NCBI GenBank assembly: GCA_039000515.1
Contig: JBCFYV010000001.1
Coordinates: forward strand, 14,671,928 to 14,735,927
Direction: 5' to 3'
DNA: 64,000 nucleotides
From: Timema cristinae
Taxonomy: Eukaryota; Arthropoda; Insecta; Phasmatodea; Timematidae
In this document: in pieces, positions 49,201 through 58,152 of the stretch
Layout of the letters: every line of letters begins with the position of its first letter
How positions within the stretch are numbered: the first letter of the stretch is position 1
Made by a program: the position numbers and the translations under genes
The notes under the pieces: generated by a model
What the model was told of the DNA's origin: nothing
What the model saw: the letters and a program-made list of their open reading frames with translations, nothing else
Database searches by the model: none

Positions 49201-52200
49201 TTTTTTAGCACTCTCGTACTAACCGTTCCAGTTATACACTTATGTACTAATAATGCTAGGTGTTTTAGGGAGTATGAAAGTTATAGTTATAGGAAGTGTA
49301 CCTACATTTGCATGGAGGAAGAGTGGAAAACTATCTGAGAAAAACCACACTCAATAGACCAAACCAAGATTCAAACCCAGATCTTCCCATCATCCGTGGG
49401 CTAATCTAACATGATAATTACGCCTTAGAGCATATTAAAACTGACGCGGGCCAACTTCAATCAAATTCCTACTCATCTAAGGCCTCGATAACTTGTTTCA
49501 ACAGCAATTCAACCTTAAACTGACTCTCCGGTCTTAGCTAGAACTCGAAGGTACATGGAAGCAATAACGTAACCTTGTCATTCAACCCTATCCTGAGAAA
49601 GCTCCATACAATTCCTAACCTGGCATTCAACCTCCTTCAAATCTATTTTAACATCATCTTCCTATCGACGTCTCGGCCTTCCAAGGGGTTTTGTTTCTTC
49701 GTTTCCCAACTAAAACTATTTATACGTCTGTCATCACCCATACTCACCAAATGATCACACCACCGCAGCCAGGGTGCTTTCTTAATGTGTTTGGGGATGC
49801 ATACAAGCCATGCAATTCTACATTCTCCTTTTGTTCATCTCTCATAGGTCCAAATATCTTTCTCAATATTTTGTTCTCAAAAACTCTCAATCATTCTTTA
49901 GAGTACCTTTAGACCCTTCTCTAGTAGAACAAAAAAGGCTCATTTTATTATTTCATGAACATAAAACTAGTTTTTATTATACCGGTAAGGATGAATGTTT
50001 AATCAATGTACTGTTATTAAATATGCAGCAATGAACAGTCAATTACAAAATTGAATCACCTCAGTGGCCACATGATCTAAGGGCATCACTTTTGCAGTAG
50101 ACTGTAATACCTATAACAGGGGAAATCGAGGTTCGAACCCCAGTTAGGTGTACTGAGGGTATTTTTAAATTTTGATAAATGGTCTCCCACTCTCCCGCCA
50201 CTAAAATGCAGGTACACTTCCTATAAATTCAACCTTCCTCATCCATAACACATTGGCGAAATTAGTGCATATGTGTATAACACAAAAGGGTTGTAAGACA
50301 CGACTTTTTTAAAAAGTTACAAACCTGAATCTTATAAAAAAAAAGTCAAACCAAAAAGAAGTATGAAAGTATTTTTATCGACAAATTATAACCCAATCAC
50401 TAATAAAATATATACCTTTGGCAGAATGAATATTTTCAAAATGATCAGAGCATGCGAGTAGAATATGTCCTCACGTGATGCCGGTGGTACTGATCTCTTC
50501 TGTAGAGAAGTAGTAGATTGTGATGGCGCAGCGAGCATCGCAGTCAAATGTAAACTCGATGTTGAAGTTGGTAGCCTTGAGATATTCACAATCTCCATCC
50601 GCGCCAGCTTTGCTTAGACCCTCTGGTGACCGAACAAACCTCAGCGACTCCTTGCGGATATTTACCAAGCTCTTGAGCGTCTTGGTCGGCTCATTGGCTT
50701 GTGGTGGTGGGTAAGGGAACTGAACATAACACAATATTCCTATGTATCTTGTGGTGGAGGGTAAGGGAACTGAACATAACACAATATTCCTATGTATCTT
50801 GTGGTGGAGTTTAAGGGAGCAATACGATTAAACCGCAGACACCTGTTTTATATACATTAGTGTGTGTTTTGCTAGGTACTTGTAGTTAACTCCTTTAGTG
50901 TGTGACTATCACTAGGTCTGATAATATGTCCAACTCACAGGAGTGGGCCTGCTGCCCAAGAAGTTGAGGTCTGCGTTCTCTCCGAACAAGTAAGCTTCAG
51001 GTTGAGGCGTGTCAAATCTCTCTCCTCCCATTATAAAGTGGCTGCCAAAATAGTTGCCTGAGACAAATACAAACAATGTTTAGCCCTATTTAAATTCAAC
51101 TGGAACACTACTTTTTTTTTATCTACCGGTAAGTCATATATTTTCCACTACCAGCTTACTAGGCTTATTGTAGCTTTATATGGCTTATAATCTAGCTTAA
51201 GACTAAGACGAGCCCAACATCTAGTCCTCAGCTGTTAATTCCTCACTCTGAAAGGGTAAACTCACATTTCCCCAATTACACATTTTTTGGCCATACCGAG
51301 AATCATATTCGGGATCCTTAACTCAGTAGACAGACATTGGTGGTGGTGGTGTTGATGGTGATGGTGATGATGATAATGAAACTTTTGGAAGTAATCTACC
51401 CGCATTTGCATGAAATAAAAGTGAGAAGAAATTTAAGAAAACCCATTCTCAGTAGACCCAACTGGGATTTGAACCCCCAATCTCCCCATCTCCAGCAAGC
51501 CAGCCTAACACAAGAGTGGTGCCTTAAACCATTTGACCACTAAAGAGGGTTCAACCAGAGTTAGCTTATTGCTACAAACACTTGTCAAACCTCAGATATA
51601 ATGGGTTCTGACCTAGAAGGAAATACTGCAAGGCTGAGTTTTTAAAATTTGTTATATTGAGCAAACATAATATTAATAATAATATAGGTACACATATATT
51701 GTAATGTAACAAAGAAATTACATTGTATATGCTCTGAGAAGGATATTGGTACTAGCCCCAAAATGTTTCACTTTAACTTGCATAAAACTTATAAGTTACA
51801 AAGGTTAGTAAACACATAGGCCTAAACCAAATCAAAAAAGAATGGTCACAGGTAAATTCACAAATCAAGGGATTTCATGCGGAATAAGCTATGGCAAGAA
51901 TTCTATATTCGTAGAAACTTGTAAATATTGTTCAACTAAGTGAAAAATGACAACTTAAAAGAAAGGTAATCTAACACAGGTTTTATAGTTTGACAGCCAA
52001 TGCAATGTTTATTGACCTTTACAACAAGTGAAAGGTGGTCCTGAAAACCAAAAATGACCAACCAGGATGGCTCCAAGGTTGAAATTGGTGCGCAAAGCAC
52101 ACTGGTAGGTAATTGGTTCGATTCCTCTGTCTAGGTTGTCAATTTTTAATCAAATGAATTTAATTCCATTATTAGGACTGCTCGTGATTAGCTGTCAGTA

Positions 52201-52411
52201 TCAGTTTAAGATCTGTATCCTTTAAGTTGACCAAGTCCATTAAAACCATAAGATTCTTATTGAAATAAAGAAGATATGTTAACAAAATGACTTAACGTTA
52301 AAATTCAAAACCTATTATCATACCTGATCTCGGTGGGTATTTATAGGCGTGATTAGACACAATGTCTACTTCCTCCACGCCAGCATTCTGTCGACTTGTC
52401 AATGCTCCCAT
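34228..52411 (-). CDS. MGRN1: Mahogunin-type RING E3 ubiquitin ligase, 13 exons
   Basis: Exons in coding order: 52324-52411, 50939-51057, 50475-50719, 48973-49160, 48148-48305, 46157-46291, 45909-46013, 44471-44628, 44298-44388, 43808-43957, 42365-42560, 41921-42051, 34228-34416. Every join keeps phase, giving about 650 residues. The start MGALTSRQ fits an N-myristoylation site (Gly2, Ser6). The mahogunin domain follows: GEKF-like [57 protein letters not shown] and [14 protein letters not shown]. The RING (about residues 280-318) shows [20 protein letters not shown], then [10 protein letters not shown] and [19 protein letters not shown], so C3HC4 ligands are complete. [17 protein letters not shown] is the conserved segment after it. 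The vertebrate PSAP motif for TSG101 is not seen. By family it ubiquitinates endosomal and signalling proteins; RNF157 is the vertebrate paralogue, so one insect gene may stand for both. Confidence 0.95.
34697..34925 (+). repeat. tRNA-derived SINE, family A, MGRN1 intron 12
   Basis: Full-length copy starting CCTCAGTGGCGTGGTTGGTT and ending GAACGGGTAGTAACATACGG. The B-box region is mutated (AAAGTTGGAATC). Confidence 0.75.
35620..35810 (+). pseudogene. LINE tail fragment
   Basis: Short degenerate stretch with a HVM(K/R)-like block and a GRPW-like segment, similar in layout to the other LINE tails but from a different subfamily. Confidence 0.45.
35858..36127 (+). repeat. tRNA-derived SINE, family B, full length
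   Basis: Sense-orientation reference copy. Head GGTGGTTTAGGGGTAAGGTG with B box GGTTCAATCC, body with a second GGTTCGAATCCCACG, tail CCGAACGGGTAGTAAGATG, then an ATGATAATAA tail. Confidence 0.85.
36228..36423. mobile_element. MITE with 60-bp inverted ends
   Basis: Left AGCCAGTTTCATAGTCAAAC and right (reversed) AGCCAGTTTCATAGTCAGAC, continuing through CTTAGTA and CTACACTAAATA. Total 196 bases, almost all inverted repeat. The target duplication is not clear (flanks AAATAC and TTACAT), so the superfamily is unassigned. In MGRN1 intron 12. Confidence 0.75.
38770..40632. mobile_element. Probable hAT-like element with nested piggyBac-like MITE
   Basis: A decayed left end (AAATGCGCAAAGCTTGAAAA, then TTCGACTTTGAAAA) and a decayed right end (TCAACTTCGATTCAATTTGACTTAG) of the hAT-like family flank a stretch that includes the piggyBac-like insertion at 39345. 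Termini are too worn to fix the exact borders. Confidence 0.4.
39345..40196. mobile_element. piggyBac-like element, non-autonomous, TTAA flanks
   Basis: The left edge is TTAACCCATTCCCTGGCGTG and the right edge, reversed, is TTAACCCTCTCCTTGGCACG. TTAA at both borders (39345-39348 and 40193-40196) is the specific piggyBac target. The 840-base interior is richer in G+C than its surroundings but has no transposase; its ORFs of up to 123 codons show no DDD transposase blocks. In MGRN1 intron 12. Confidence 0.8.
40700..40980. repeat. Foldback repeat with partner at 59600
   Basis: Inverted arms CTATAGTAGAAATAGTCACA (40707 on) and its complement near 40845 enclose AGGCAACAATGCCGAAATATT-like arms. 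The following block (GATGTCACCTTTGTGCATTG) recurs at 59645. Confidence 0.7.
41578..41770 (-). repeat. tRNA-like repeat, family D
   Basis: Matches 9710-9910 in the ATTCTTCACTCATATTTTAAG block and, reversed, 9985-10085 in the TAGATGCAGCTATAAAC block. Confidence 0.55.
42052..42330. repeat. 31-bp minisatellite built from MGRN1 exon 12 acceptor
   Basis: About 9 units. Reversed, each reads GGGGTCTGTTCTTCAGGCAT. The true acceptor of exon 12 is GGTCTGTTTTCCAG|GGATGTTGAAC, and the nearest unit is GGTCTGTATTTCAG|GCATGTTGAAC. The array is thus a run of extra 3' splice sites immediately upstream of the real one. Confidence 0.92.
42628..43290 (+). pseudogene. Two LINE tail fragments inside a hAT-like left end
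   Basis: 42628-42680 is a hAT-like left end (GAGAGTGCAAAGC). Then 42690-42880 is the LINE 3' end (GAATGGTGGAAGGTTAGAGG, ending CACGCTGGAAACAG). 43010-43290 is another LINE subfamily with a [13 protein letters not shown] block (GTTGGTTTGGGCATGTTAAG). MGRN1 intron. Confidence 0.55.
44060..44297 (-). repeat. SINE family A touching MGRN1 exon 9 donor
   Basis: Reverse copy whose 5' head (TCGGTGGTGTAGTTAGCTAAC) starts within six bases of the exon 9 end. The donor sequence GAG|GTCAGTCGGTGG therefore runs straight into the SINE. Confidence 0.8.
44786..44960 (+). repeat. tRNA-derived SINE, family C
   Basis: Head CATCTTAGCTCAGTTGTTAG, B-box-like GGTATTCCCGGC, body GAAATGTGGGTTTACCCTTTC. MGRN1 intron. 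Confidence 0.65.
45430..45790 (+). pseudogene. Repeat body plus LINE tail
   Basis: 45430-45545 resembles 4600-4720 (TAAACTAGGAGGAATA against TAAATTAGGAGGGATA). 45595-45790 is the standard LINE tail with AGATGGTATGGGCATGTAAT (RWYGHVMRM) and CCACAGGATGGAAACAG followed by GATGATGATG. Confidence 0.6.
46098..46210. repeat. Duplicated end of the MGRN1 RING exon plus donor
   Basis: CAGTCAGCGTAAGAGTTACA and CAGACAAG at 46113-46143 repeat the end of exon 6 (GAGTCAGCGCAAGAGTTACA and CAGACAAAG) one unit of about 56 bases downstream in the intron. The copy keeps a donor-like AAG|GTACTA. Confidence 0.85.
46390..47270 (-). pseudogene. LINE tail with internal 62-bp tandem array
   Basis: Reverse LINE fragment in which one 62-base unit is repeated about nine times (46617-47185). 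Reversed, the unit codes for an [15 protein letters not shown] peptide. Because 62 is not a multiple of three, all frames stay open, which produces long but meaningless ORFs here. Confidence 0.85.
47659..47930 (-). repeat. tRNA-derived SINE, family B
   Basis: Full-length reverse copy, tail CTACCCGTTCGGGTTATACG with an ATTATTATT run beyond, B box GGTTCAATCC in sense. MGRN1 intron. Confidence 0.85.
48395..49015. repeat. 85-90 bp array from MGRN1 exon 4 end and donor
   Basis: Six extra units follow exon 4 in the intron. Each repeats the last 45 or so coding bases ([13 protein letters not shown] or near forms) and the donor CAGAAG|GTAACAG, then CACCAGTGTCAAGTACG. With the real exon there are seven donor copies in a row. 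Confidence 0.95.
49203..49445 (-). repeat. tRNA-derived SINE, family A
   Basis: Reverse, decayed copy with tail CTAACCGTTCCAGTTATACA and head near 49435. MGRN1 intron. Confidence 0.65.
49446..49925 (-). pseudogene. LINE fragment, reverse
   Basis: Reverse reading gives scattered LINE-like blocks; TCCAAATATCTTTCTCAATA and TCGGCCTTCCAAGGGG have counterparts at 56290-56480. No intact frame. Confidence 0.45.
50055..50318 (+). repeat. tRNA-derived SINE, family A
   Basis: Head CCTCAGTGGCCACATGATCT, B box GGTTCGAACCCC, tail AGGGTTGTAAGACACGAC. MGRN1 intron 3. Confidence 0.75.
50698..50818. repeat. 50-bp tandem copies of MGRN1 exon 3 acceptor
   Basis: The block GTAAGGGAACTGAACATAAC occurs at 50711 and 50761, and a third unit begins at 50801 before decaying. 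Reversed it is TTATGTTCAG|TTCCCTTAC, the exon 3 acceptor with the first exon bases. The real acceptor is the copy joined to the open frame at 50719. Confidence 0.93.
51135..51552 (-). repeat. SINE family C followed by SINE family A, both reverse
   Basis: 51135-51345 is a family C copy (B box region CCGGGAATC-like, head CTACTGAGTTAAGGATC in sense). 51380-51552 is a family A copy lacking its tail (GGGATTTGAACCCCCAATCT). A GGTGGTGGTG/GATGATGAT microsatellite separates them. Confidence 0.6.
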
Positions 52412-53239
52412 TTATACCAAATAATTAACTTCGACAATAAACACTTGATTAAGTCGTCGATCACAACTTCTGTTCTGACTTCAGCGTCTTCCGAAAGACA
52501 TTTTCAACAGATGGAGTCCTATATAAAAAAAAAGCGATGAGATTAGTTCTTTATAACGTTTAGCTGTAGCTGTATTTTTTTTTTTTCTTGAACCACTTTG
52601 TAAACAGGTTTTCAGCAGAGATAAACGCAGTAAAAGTGTGGACTAAATTTTAACATTTATTAGGTTGGTTACACAAACAAAAAGAGAATAACGTTTTTAT
52701 TTTGCTAAACAGTTTATTTTCCCACACGGTCTTGTATATAAACAATACTTTCAAATTATTATTTGTTATTTGATAATTATTGACATGATCCAATTAATAA
52801 GAAATTACTTTGAGATAAAAAAAAGTTGCAGAAAATTAAACACTATCACAAAAATAAGCAATATGTGTAGGTTTATACAGGGAAATATTAAAAGATTCTA
52901 AAATGTTTACTGGGAATAGATGTATTAGAATAATTGTGATTGAAAGCAAGTAGATAGGAATGAGACTTAGTTGAAGTATTTTACAGTATTGAAGACCTAT
53001 TTCAATCATAGAGGGTAGGGGGTCAATTCTTTACATAATTTTTGTATATTGGGTTTAAAGTTGTTTACTGACAAAGAAAAAATATATATATTTTAAATTT
53101 TGCCATTTCAAGTAAGCCAGTGATATATGTTGGAATTGCATTATATATTATAGTAATTTTATTTAAAATGGAATTTGTTCCATAATTTAGAGAATTAAAA
53201 GATTCATGATATATTTTAAGTGAGCCTCTAGTATAATGA

Positions 53240-54615
53240 CTTGGCTAAGGGAATTTGTGGGTACTTTTAAGTTTATTTTTATTTATTTTATAAGCAAGAA
53301 TGCCTGTTTGGTAGATAATCAGTTTATCGATAGGCATTAAATCCAGATATTTATAAATTTCAGTAGTTCTATATTCTCTAACAGGTAATTGATATAGTGA
53401 TCTAATAATTATATTTTGGAATGCAGTTAGTCTAGTTTTGGTAGCAAAACCCCAAATATTACTCATATATGTAAGATATGAGTGTACCAAAGGAAAATAA
53501 AGAGTTATTTTTACTGGATTGGTTAATGCATATGAACATCTGCTTAGTGCTCATGCAATAGGAATTAGTTTTTTTTTGGTTATATTATTTATGTGACTGT
53601 TCCATAAGAGATACTTGTCAATAGTTAGTTCCAGGTATATAATAGAGTCTATATATTCCAGCATCTCATTTTCCATTAATGTTTATTTTATTTTTTGTAG
53701 CTGGGTTTTGATAATAGGATAAGTTTAGTTTTATTTATAAATTAATGGAGAGTTTATTGGTATGGATCCAGTCTAGCAAAGGAGAGACGTTGGATTCTAC
53801 ATTATTTAGTAGAACATTTATGTTAATATTTTCATATTATAAGCACGTGTCATCTGCAAAAAGCTGAATGTGTCAATTCAAATTAATTTTTTGTAAATCA
53901 TTTATATAAACTAAGAAAAAAATGGTTTCAAGGACTGAACCTAGACGAACGCCACACATTATTTGTTTATAGTCAATGAAGAATTTTGAGCTCTTCTCAT
54001 TTTTTTAATCAGAACTCTTTGGTATCTATAACATAAGTAATTTTTGAACCAATTTAGCGGCGAATGTTCTATTTGAATTTATTTCAATTTATCAATCAAT
54101 ATCATGTGATCAACTGTATCAAAAGCCTTGGTCAGGTCAATAAACAAACCTATTCCCAAGTTTCCCGTGTCAATAGTATATTACATTTTTATTATTACGT
54201 CTGTAGCTGCAGCTTGAGTATTAGAGTTTTTCCAGAAACCATGTTGTACAGCAAAAAATAGTTGTTTCTATTTAAATATTCCGAGTCTATTTTTGACAAC
54301 TTTTTCTATTATTTTTGAAATATTCGAAGAGATGAGACTAAATGTTTATAGTTACTACAAAGATTTGTAGTGCCTTTTTTTTAATGTATAGGAACAACCA
54401 AGGATTATTTAATTTTATCTGGTATTATTCCAGCTTCAAAAGATAAATTAATTATTATATGTAACAATATAGGACTTTCCTTTACTAATTTTATAACTCG
54501 AGTTGTGATATTATCATTTCCTGGTGAACAGTTGTTGGGGAGGGAGTTTATTATATAGAGCAGTTCTGAACTGTCCATCTTTTTTAATTCATTATTGTTT
54601 AAGACTTCCTAGACA
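53240..54615 (-). pseudogene. Degenerate Jockey/CR1-type LINE reverse transcriptase
   Basis: Reading the minus strand gives in order: NNCSPGNDNITTRVIK, INLSFEAGIIPDKIK, HGFWKNSNTQAAATD, GLFIDLTKAFDTVDH, LFADDTCL (the catalytic FADD), then LLDWIHTNKLSIN and a C-terminal THLIY-like PHLSYMSNIWG-type block. At least five stops and frameshifts break it. It lies between MGRN1 and MED9. Confidence 0.85.
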
Positions 54616-55372
54616 TTAAACAAATACTGCAATAATATTATGCTCAAGAACACAGATCACACTAGTCAGCTCATGGAGGTACCTAATCCATGGTTTTGCA
54701 ATTACACATATAAATTTTAAAGTATAACCAGTGCTCTTTATATTATACTGGATGGACATTAACATACCCATTGCCAAAGACCAAAGAGTGACGCTCAAGT
54801 TTATCGTCTGCTTCATTGTGGGAAGACAGATTTAACGATTTCTTTCAATGTTTTCATGTGAAAACATGTTTCTGATGAATAAAAGTATTATTGTTTAAAA
54901 ATAGTGAAGTACTATATCACACTTTCTTGAAGAAACATTTATATTAAAGGATATTCAATTCAGTTTTACAATAAATACTGTACAAAAACGAATAAAATCT
55001 TTAATATATTTAAATACGTAGCTTTCATCTATGCTGTTTACAGTCTGTCAAGACTACACTTATATTTAAAGTTGGCTATTAGCTTGTATATTGCTTTCAG
55101 AAACTATATTATATTGAAAGTTTGATAAATATAATAAATGAGCTACTCACAGTACGTTCCATCAAAAATACTCTATGCAACAAAATGGGACCTGCCATTC
55201 TATATGAATTTTTTAAATATAAAAGTAAGTGTATCGAGAGGAAAACATCGATATTAGTAGAGAGTCGATACTTTTCCAAATCTTGATTTCTGCATATTGA
55301 GCAAGGACAATGTCCCTACTTATATGAGTCTTTGTTAGTTGTTATGTTGGATTCGTGTTAGCTTGATCTGTG

Positions 55373-57201
55373 ATGGATACTACTGATCAAAATGACACTT
55401 CCCAATCTGTTTCATTAACTGTTAACGATGTAGATGTGGAATTCTTACCTCTAATTTACGAAATAATTAGGAGGTTAGTTTTTTTAGATTTATTGTAGCA
55501 GACTGGCTGCTAAGTCATTTTAATTATAGTTGCCTATATACACAATCGACTTAAATGAACTTGTTGTGGACACCATTTCCCTACTAACAAGTAACAACAG
55601 TGGAGCATTAATTGAATTGATTATTGCATGTTGCTATTCACCTATCGACATTTGATTTGTACCTCTTGGCACACTCCCTCGGAAACATTTTGTTATTAAT
55701 AGAAGTAGTGTTTACTTGCTATTTTTAAAATATACGTCACAATCGTCTTTATTATTGGTTCATCTTTTTTTTTAGTGAATGTGAAAATACAATAGTGTTC
55801 TTTTCCAGCGTTGAAAAAGATCCTCAGGACACCAGTCAGAAAACAAGAGAATCCCACGATACAAGTCAGAAGGTGCTAGAACTTCAGAAGAAGTTGGACC
55901 AGGCCAGAAATCAGGTAAATAACATACATGTTTCAAAACTTTTATAGGCTACCTACGTGACTTTCATTAAGTATAGACAAGGGCAACTATAATAATATAG
56001 TATTAAATAAATACAAAATAAACGCTGATATACTTTTCAGTTAGAAAAAGGAATAATCCTCTGTATCGTAAATAGGACTACTTAAGACCAATCATTGATT
56101 CAACTTTATCTTGAGGACTTCATTTAAAATAAGCCATATATTACTTACTCATGGCATTAAGGACTCTGAATTTAATTGACGCACTTACAAAAGTAGGCCT
56201 ATGCCACCTAACCCTATCTTGAGCAGGTTCTATCCAGTCCACCTCATTACACCCTATATCTTTCAGATCCATTCCAATTTTATAAGTTCCCATCTTCATC
56301 TAGGCCTTCCCATTTGGTCTGCCCAGTACCCTGAACACAGTTATAGATATTCCCGTACGCGCTGCATGTTCTGCCCATTATAATCTATTATATTTGCTTA
56401 TACTATCAATGTCTTGTGATCATTATATAACCTCCTCAACTACCTAGTAGCCTCATCACTTTTTGGACCAAATATATTCCTTAGCACCTTCACCTTGTTT
56501 TCTAACATACAAAATATATTTTAGTCATGTAAAGCTTTTTTATGTTTTTTATTTAAATAACCTTCTCACACCCTAGGGCCTATTTCATTTTAATTTTCAC
56601 TGAAAGTGTATTTAAAGAGTTTATGAACACGGATTTAACAAGGCTGTGTAACCCTATAAATAATAGACTTAATTATCTTGTGGACTCGCTTCAGTCAAAG
56701 GTGTCACTCGCAATAGACTGGACTACGATAGCGAGGAGGATCGGGGTTTGAATCCCAGTCGGGTGTAACAAGTAGTTTATTTCCCACACTCCTTCCACAT
56801 AAATATAGTCACACTTCTTCTAATTTCCACATAAATATGATCACACTTCTTCTAATTTCCACATAAATATGGTCACACTTCTAATTTCCACCCTACAACC
56901 AAAACGGGCAATAAGACGAAATGGTTTAAAAAATCCTTGGCTAAGTTAAATCCAGGATCATTATTGTCCTAAGGAAGTGATTGCTGTTTGGTTCTAGTTG
57001 CGTCGCCTACGAGGTGTGGAGTATAATAAAGAAGAGCAACTCGACAAGTTGGCAACACTTCGCAAACAATTGCAGCTCAAGAAGGAGTTGTTGCAAAAAT
57101 ACCGACATATGTGCTCATTCGACATCCCAAGTGAAGGTAATAGTAAGTGTTGCAGTAAAATTATTATGAAAATGTTGTTAAACATTCTCGGTAAGTTATA
57201 G
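55373..57201 (+). CDS. MED9: Mediator complex subunit 9
   Basis: Exons 55373-55473, 55809-55914 and 56998 onward join in phase. The protein begins MDTTDQNDTSQ. Residues about 22-35 (VEFLPLIYEIIRR) match the conserved FLPLVHNIIK block, and the C-terminal helix KLATLRKQLQLKKELLQKYR with HMCSFDIPSE matches the NELLQKYKSLCMFEIPKE end of the family. MED9 belongs to the Mediator middle module and is largely coiled coil. The end is uncertain: reading through exon 3 gives a stop at 57199-57201 (about 137 residues), while splicing from 57136 (GAAG|GTAATAG) to 57208 gives PSEGTGPI and about 119 residues, closer to where the family ends. The ATG at 55373 is the first in frame upstream of the conserved block. 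Confidence 0.9.
56195..56520 (-). pseudogene. LINE fragment, MED9 intron
   Basis: Reverse LINE-like segment similar to 49446-49925 (TTTGGACCAAATATATTCCT). Degenerate. Confidence 0.4.
56665..56930 (+). repeat. SINE family A with internal triplication
   Basis: Head GACTGGACTACGATAGCGAG, B box GGTTTGAATCCC. Its body carries three tandem copies of CACTTCTTCTAATTTCCACA (56808-56890), then a tail AACGGGCAATAAGACGAAAT. Confidence 0.75.
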
Positions 57202-57220
57202 CGACAGGCACCGGTCCAAT

Positions 57221-57527
57221 ATGAAGCATCATAAAACCCTTAGCTTATATTTGCCTCCCCCTGCTAATAGCCAATGGATTATTGCTGCAAGATCTGACAA
57301 CTTGAGCCCACGAGAGTTGCACAAGTTAATTCGCAACAAAGATTTAAAGAAAACGGATTTTAACCCAATTAAAAATCCTGTTTATTTGCTATTTGTCATC
57401 AAAACTGGTGAGTTTATTCTTGAGTGTCCATCCTGAAAATATTGGTCATAGCTTTCAATATATTTTGTGGGCAGGCACGAATGGAGATAGGCCCACAATT
57501 GTGTGCACATTTTGGGCTGATGACTAG
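57221..57527 (+). CDS. Unrecognised two-exon small protein
   Basis: I do not recognise this. An ATG at 57221 opens 62 codons ending at a consensus donor (ACTG|GTGAGT, exon end 57407). A 67-base intron ends TTTGTGGGCAG at 57474, and a second exon (57475-57527) continues in frame to a stop, giving 79 residues. The peptide starts MKHHKTLSLYLPPPANSQW, has LSPRELHKLIRNKDLKKTD in the middle and ends IVCTFWADD. There is no signal peptide; one short hydrophobic run (VYLLFVI) is present. A poly(A) signal lies 45 bases after the stop. It could be a real small gene, a second cistron in the MED9 mRNA, or chance. Without the intron the frame ends at 57436. Confidence 0.4.
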
Positions 57528-57571
57528 AAAAATGGCCACTAGTGTAAGTTAATTTGTATTTTAAACAAATC

Positions 57572-57577
57572 AATAAA
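57572..57577 (+). terminator. Candidate poly(A) signal for MED9 or the small ORF
   Basis: AATAAA after the MED9 and small-ORF stops and before NCBP2AS2, so transcription units may end here. Confidence 0.45.
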
Positions 57578-57870
57578 ATATCATTTGAGCGTTTTTAAAC
57601 TACGGTCTTAAAAGCCTGGGAACTGTATCATTTTGAAATGGGTCAAATCCACTAATTTACAAATTCAAATCTTCATTTTTCATTCAAATCCTAAAGTTTA
57701 ATTTGAATATTGGGAAAAGTTAAAACAAGGAATATGAGAGGATAGTGTAAAATAAAAAATGGAAACTAAATGTTAACAATTTTTGCTAAAAGGAATTCAC
57801 TATAACATTCCTTTAATCACTGTAATATCTCTCATCGAACACTGTGATTGTTTGTCATTGAAGCGATGCA

Positions 57871-58106
57871 ATGGTTCTCCGCTTCTTGTTCCGTTACTTG
57901 GCTAACAACGAGCACCTGGTGAATCGTCTCGCAGAGTCTTACCCCATCCGGCGAGCTGCTCAGCTTGCGGCCTACCTCTTCACCGTCAGTAAGCATGCCG
58001 CCTCAGACGGCACTCGGCTCAGCTCACTGGCAAACCGTCTTAGATCTCAGCTAAAGATGTCAAGGAAGAATTTGCAGAGGAGATGAAGAAAGTGCAAAAG
58101 AAGTGA
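57871..58106 (+). CDS. NCBP2AS2: NCBP2AS2 homologue, apparent one-base loss
   Basis: The first 40 residues (MVLRFLFRYLANNEHLVNRL, then AESYPIRRAAQLAAYLF) match the small conserved protein called NCBP2AS2 homologue in insects; human NCBP2AS2 begins [20 protein letters not shown] and shares SxPIRRAAQL. The function is poorly known. As read, the frame stops at 58086 after 71 codons with a non-conserved basic tail. Adding one A in the AAA run at 58053-58055 gives a tail rich in Glu and Lys (DVKEEFAEEMKKVQKK) that stops at 58104-58106, the more family-like end. A short out-of-frame ATG overlaps the start at 57866. The stop is only 46 bases before the YIPF3 start. Confidence 0.88.
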
Positions 58107-58152
58107 ACATATTCTAGACATTGAACTGTAGAACATCATAGGTAATTGTAAT

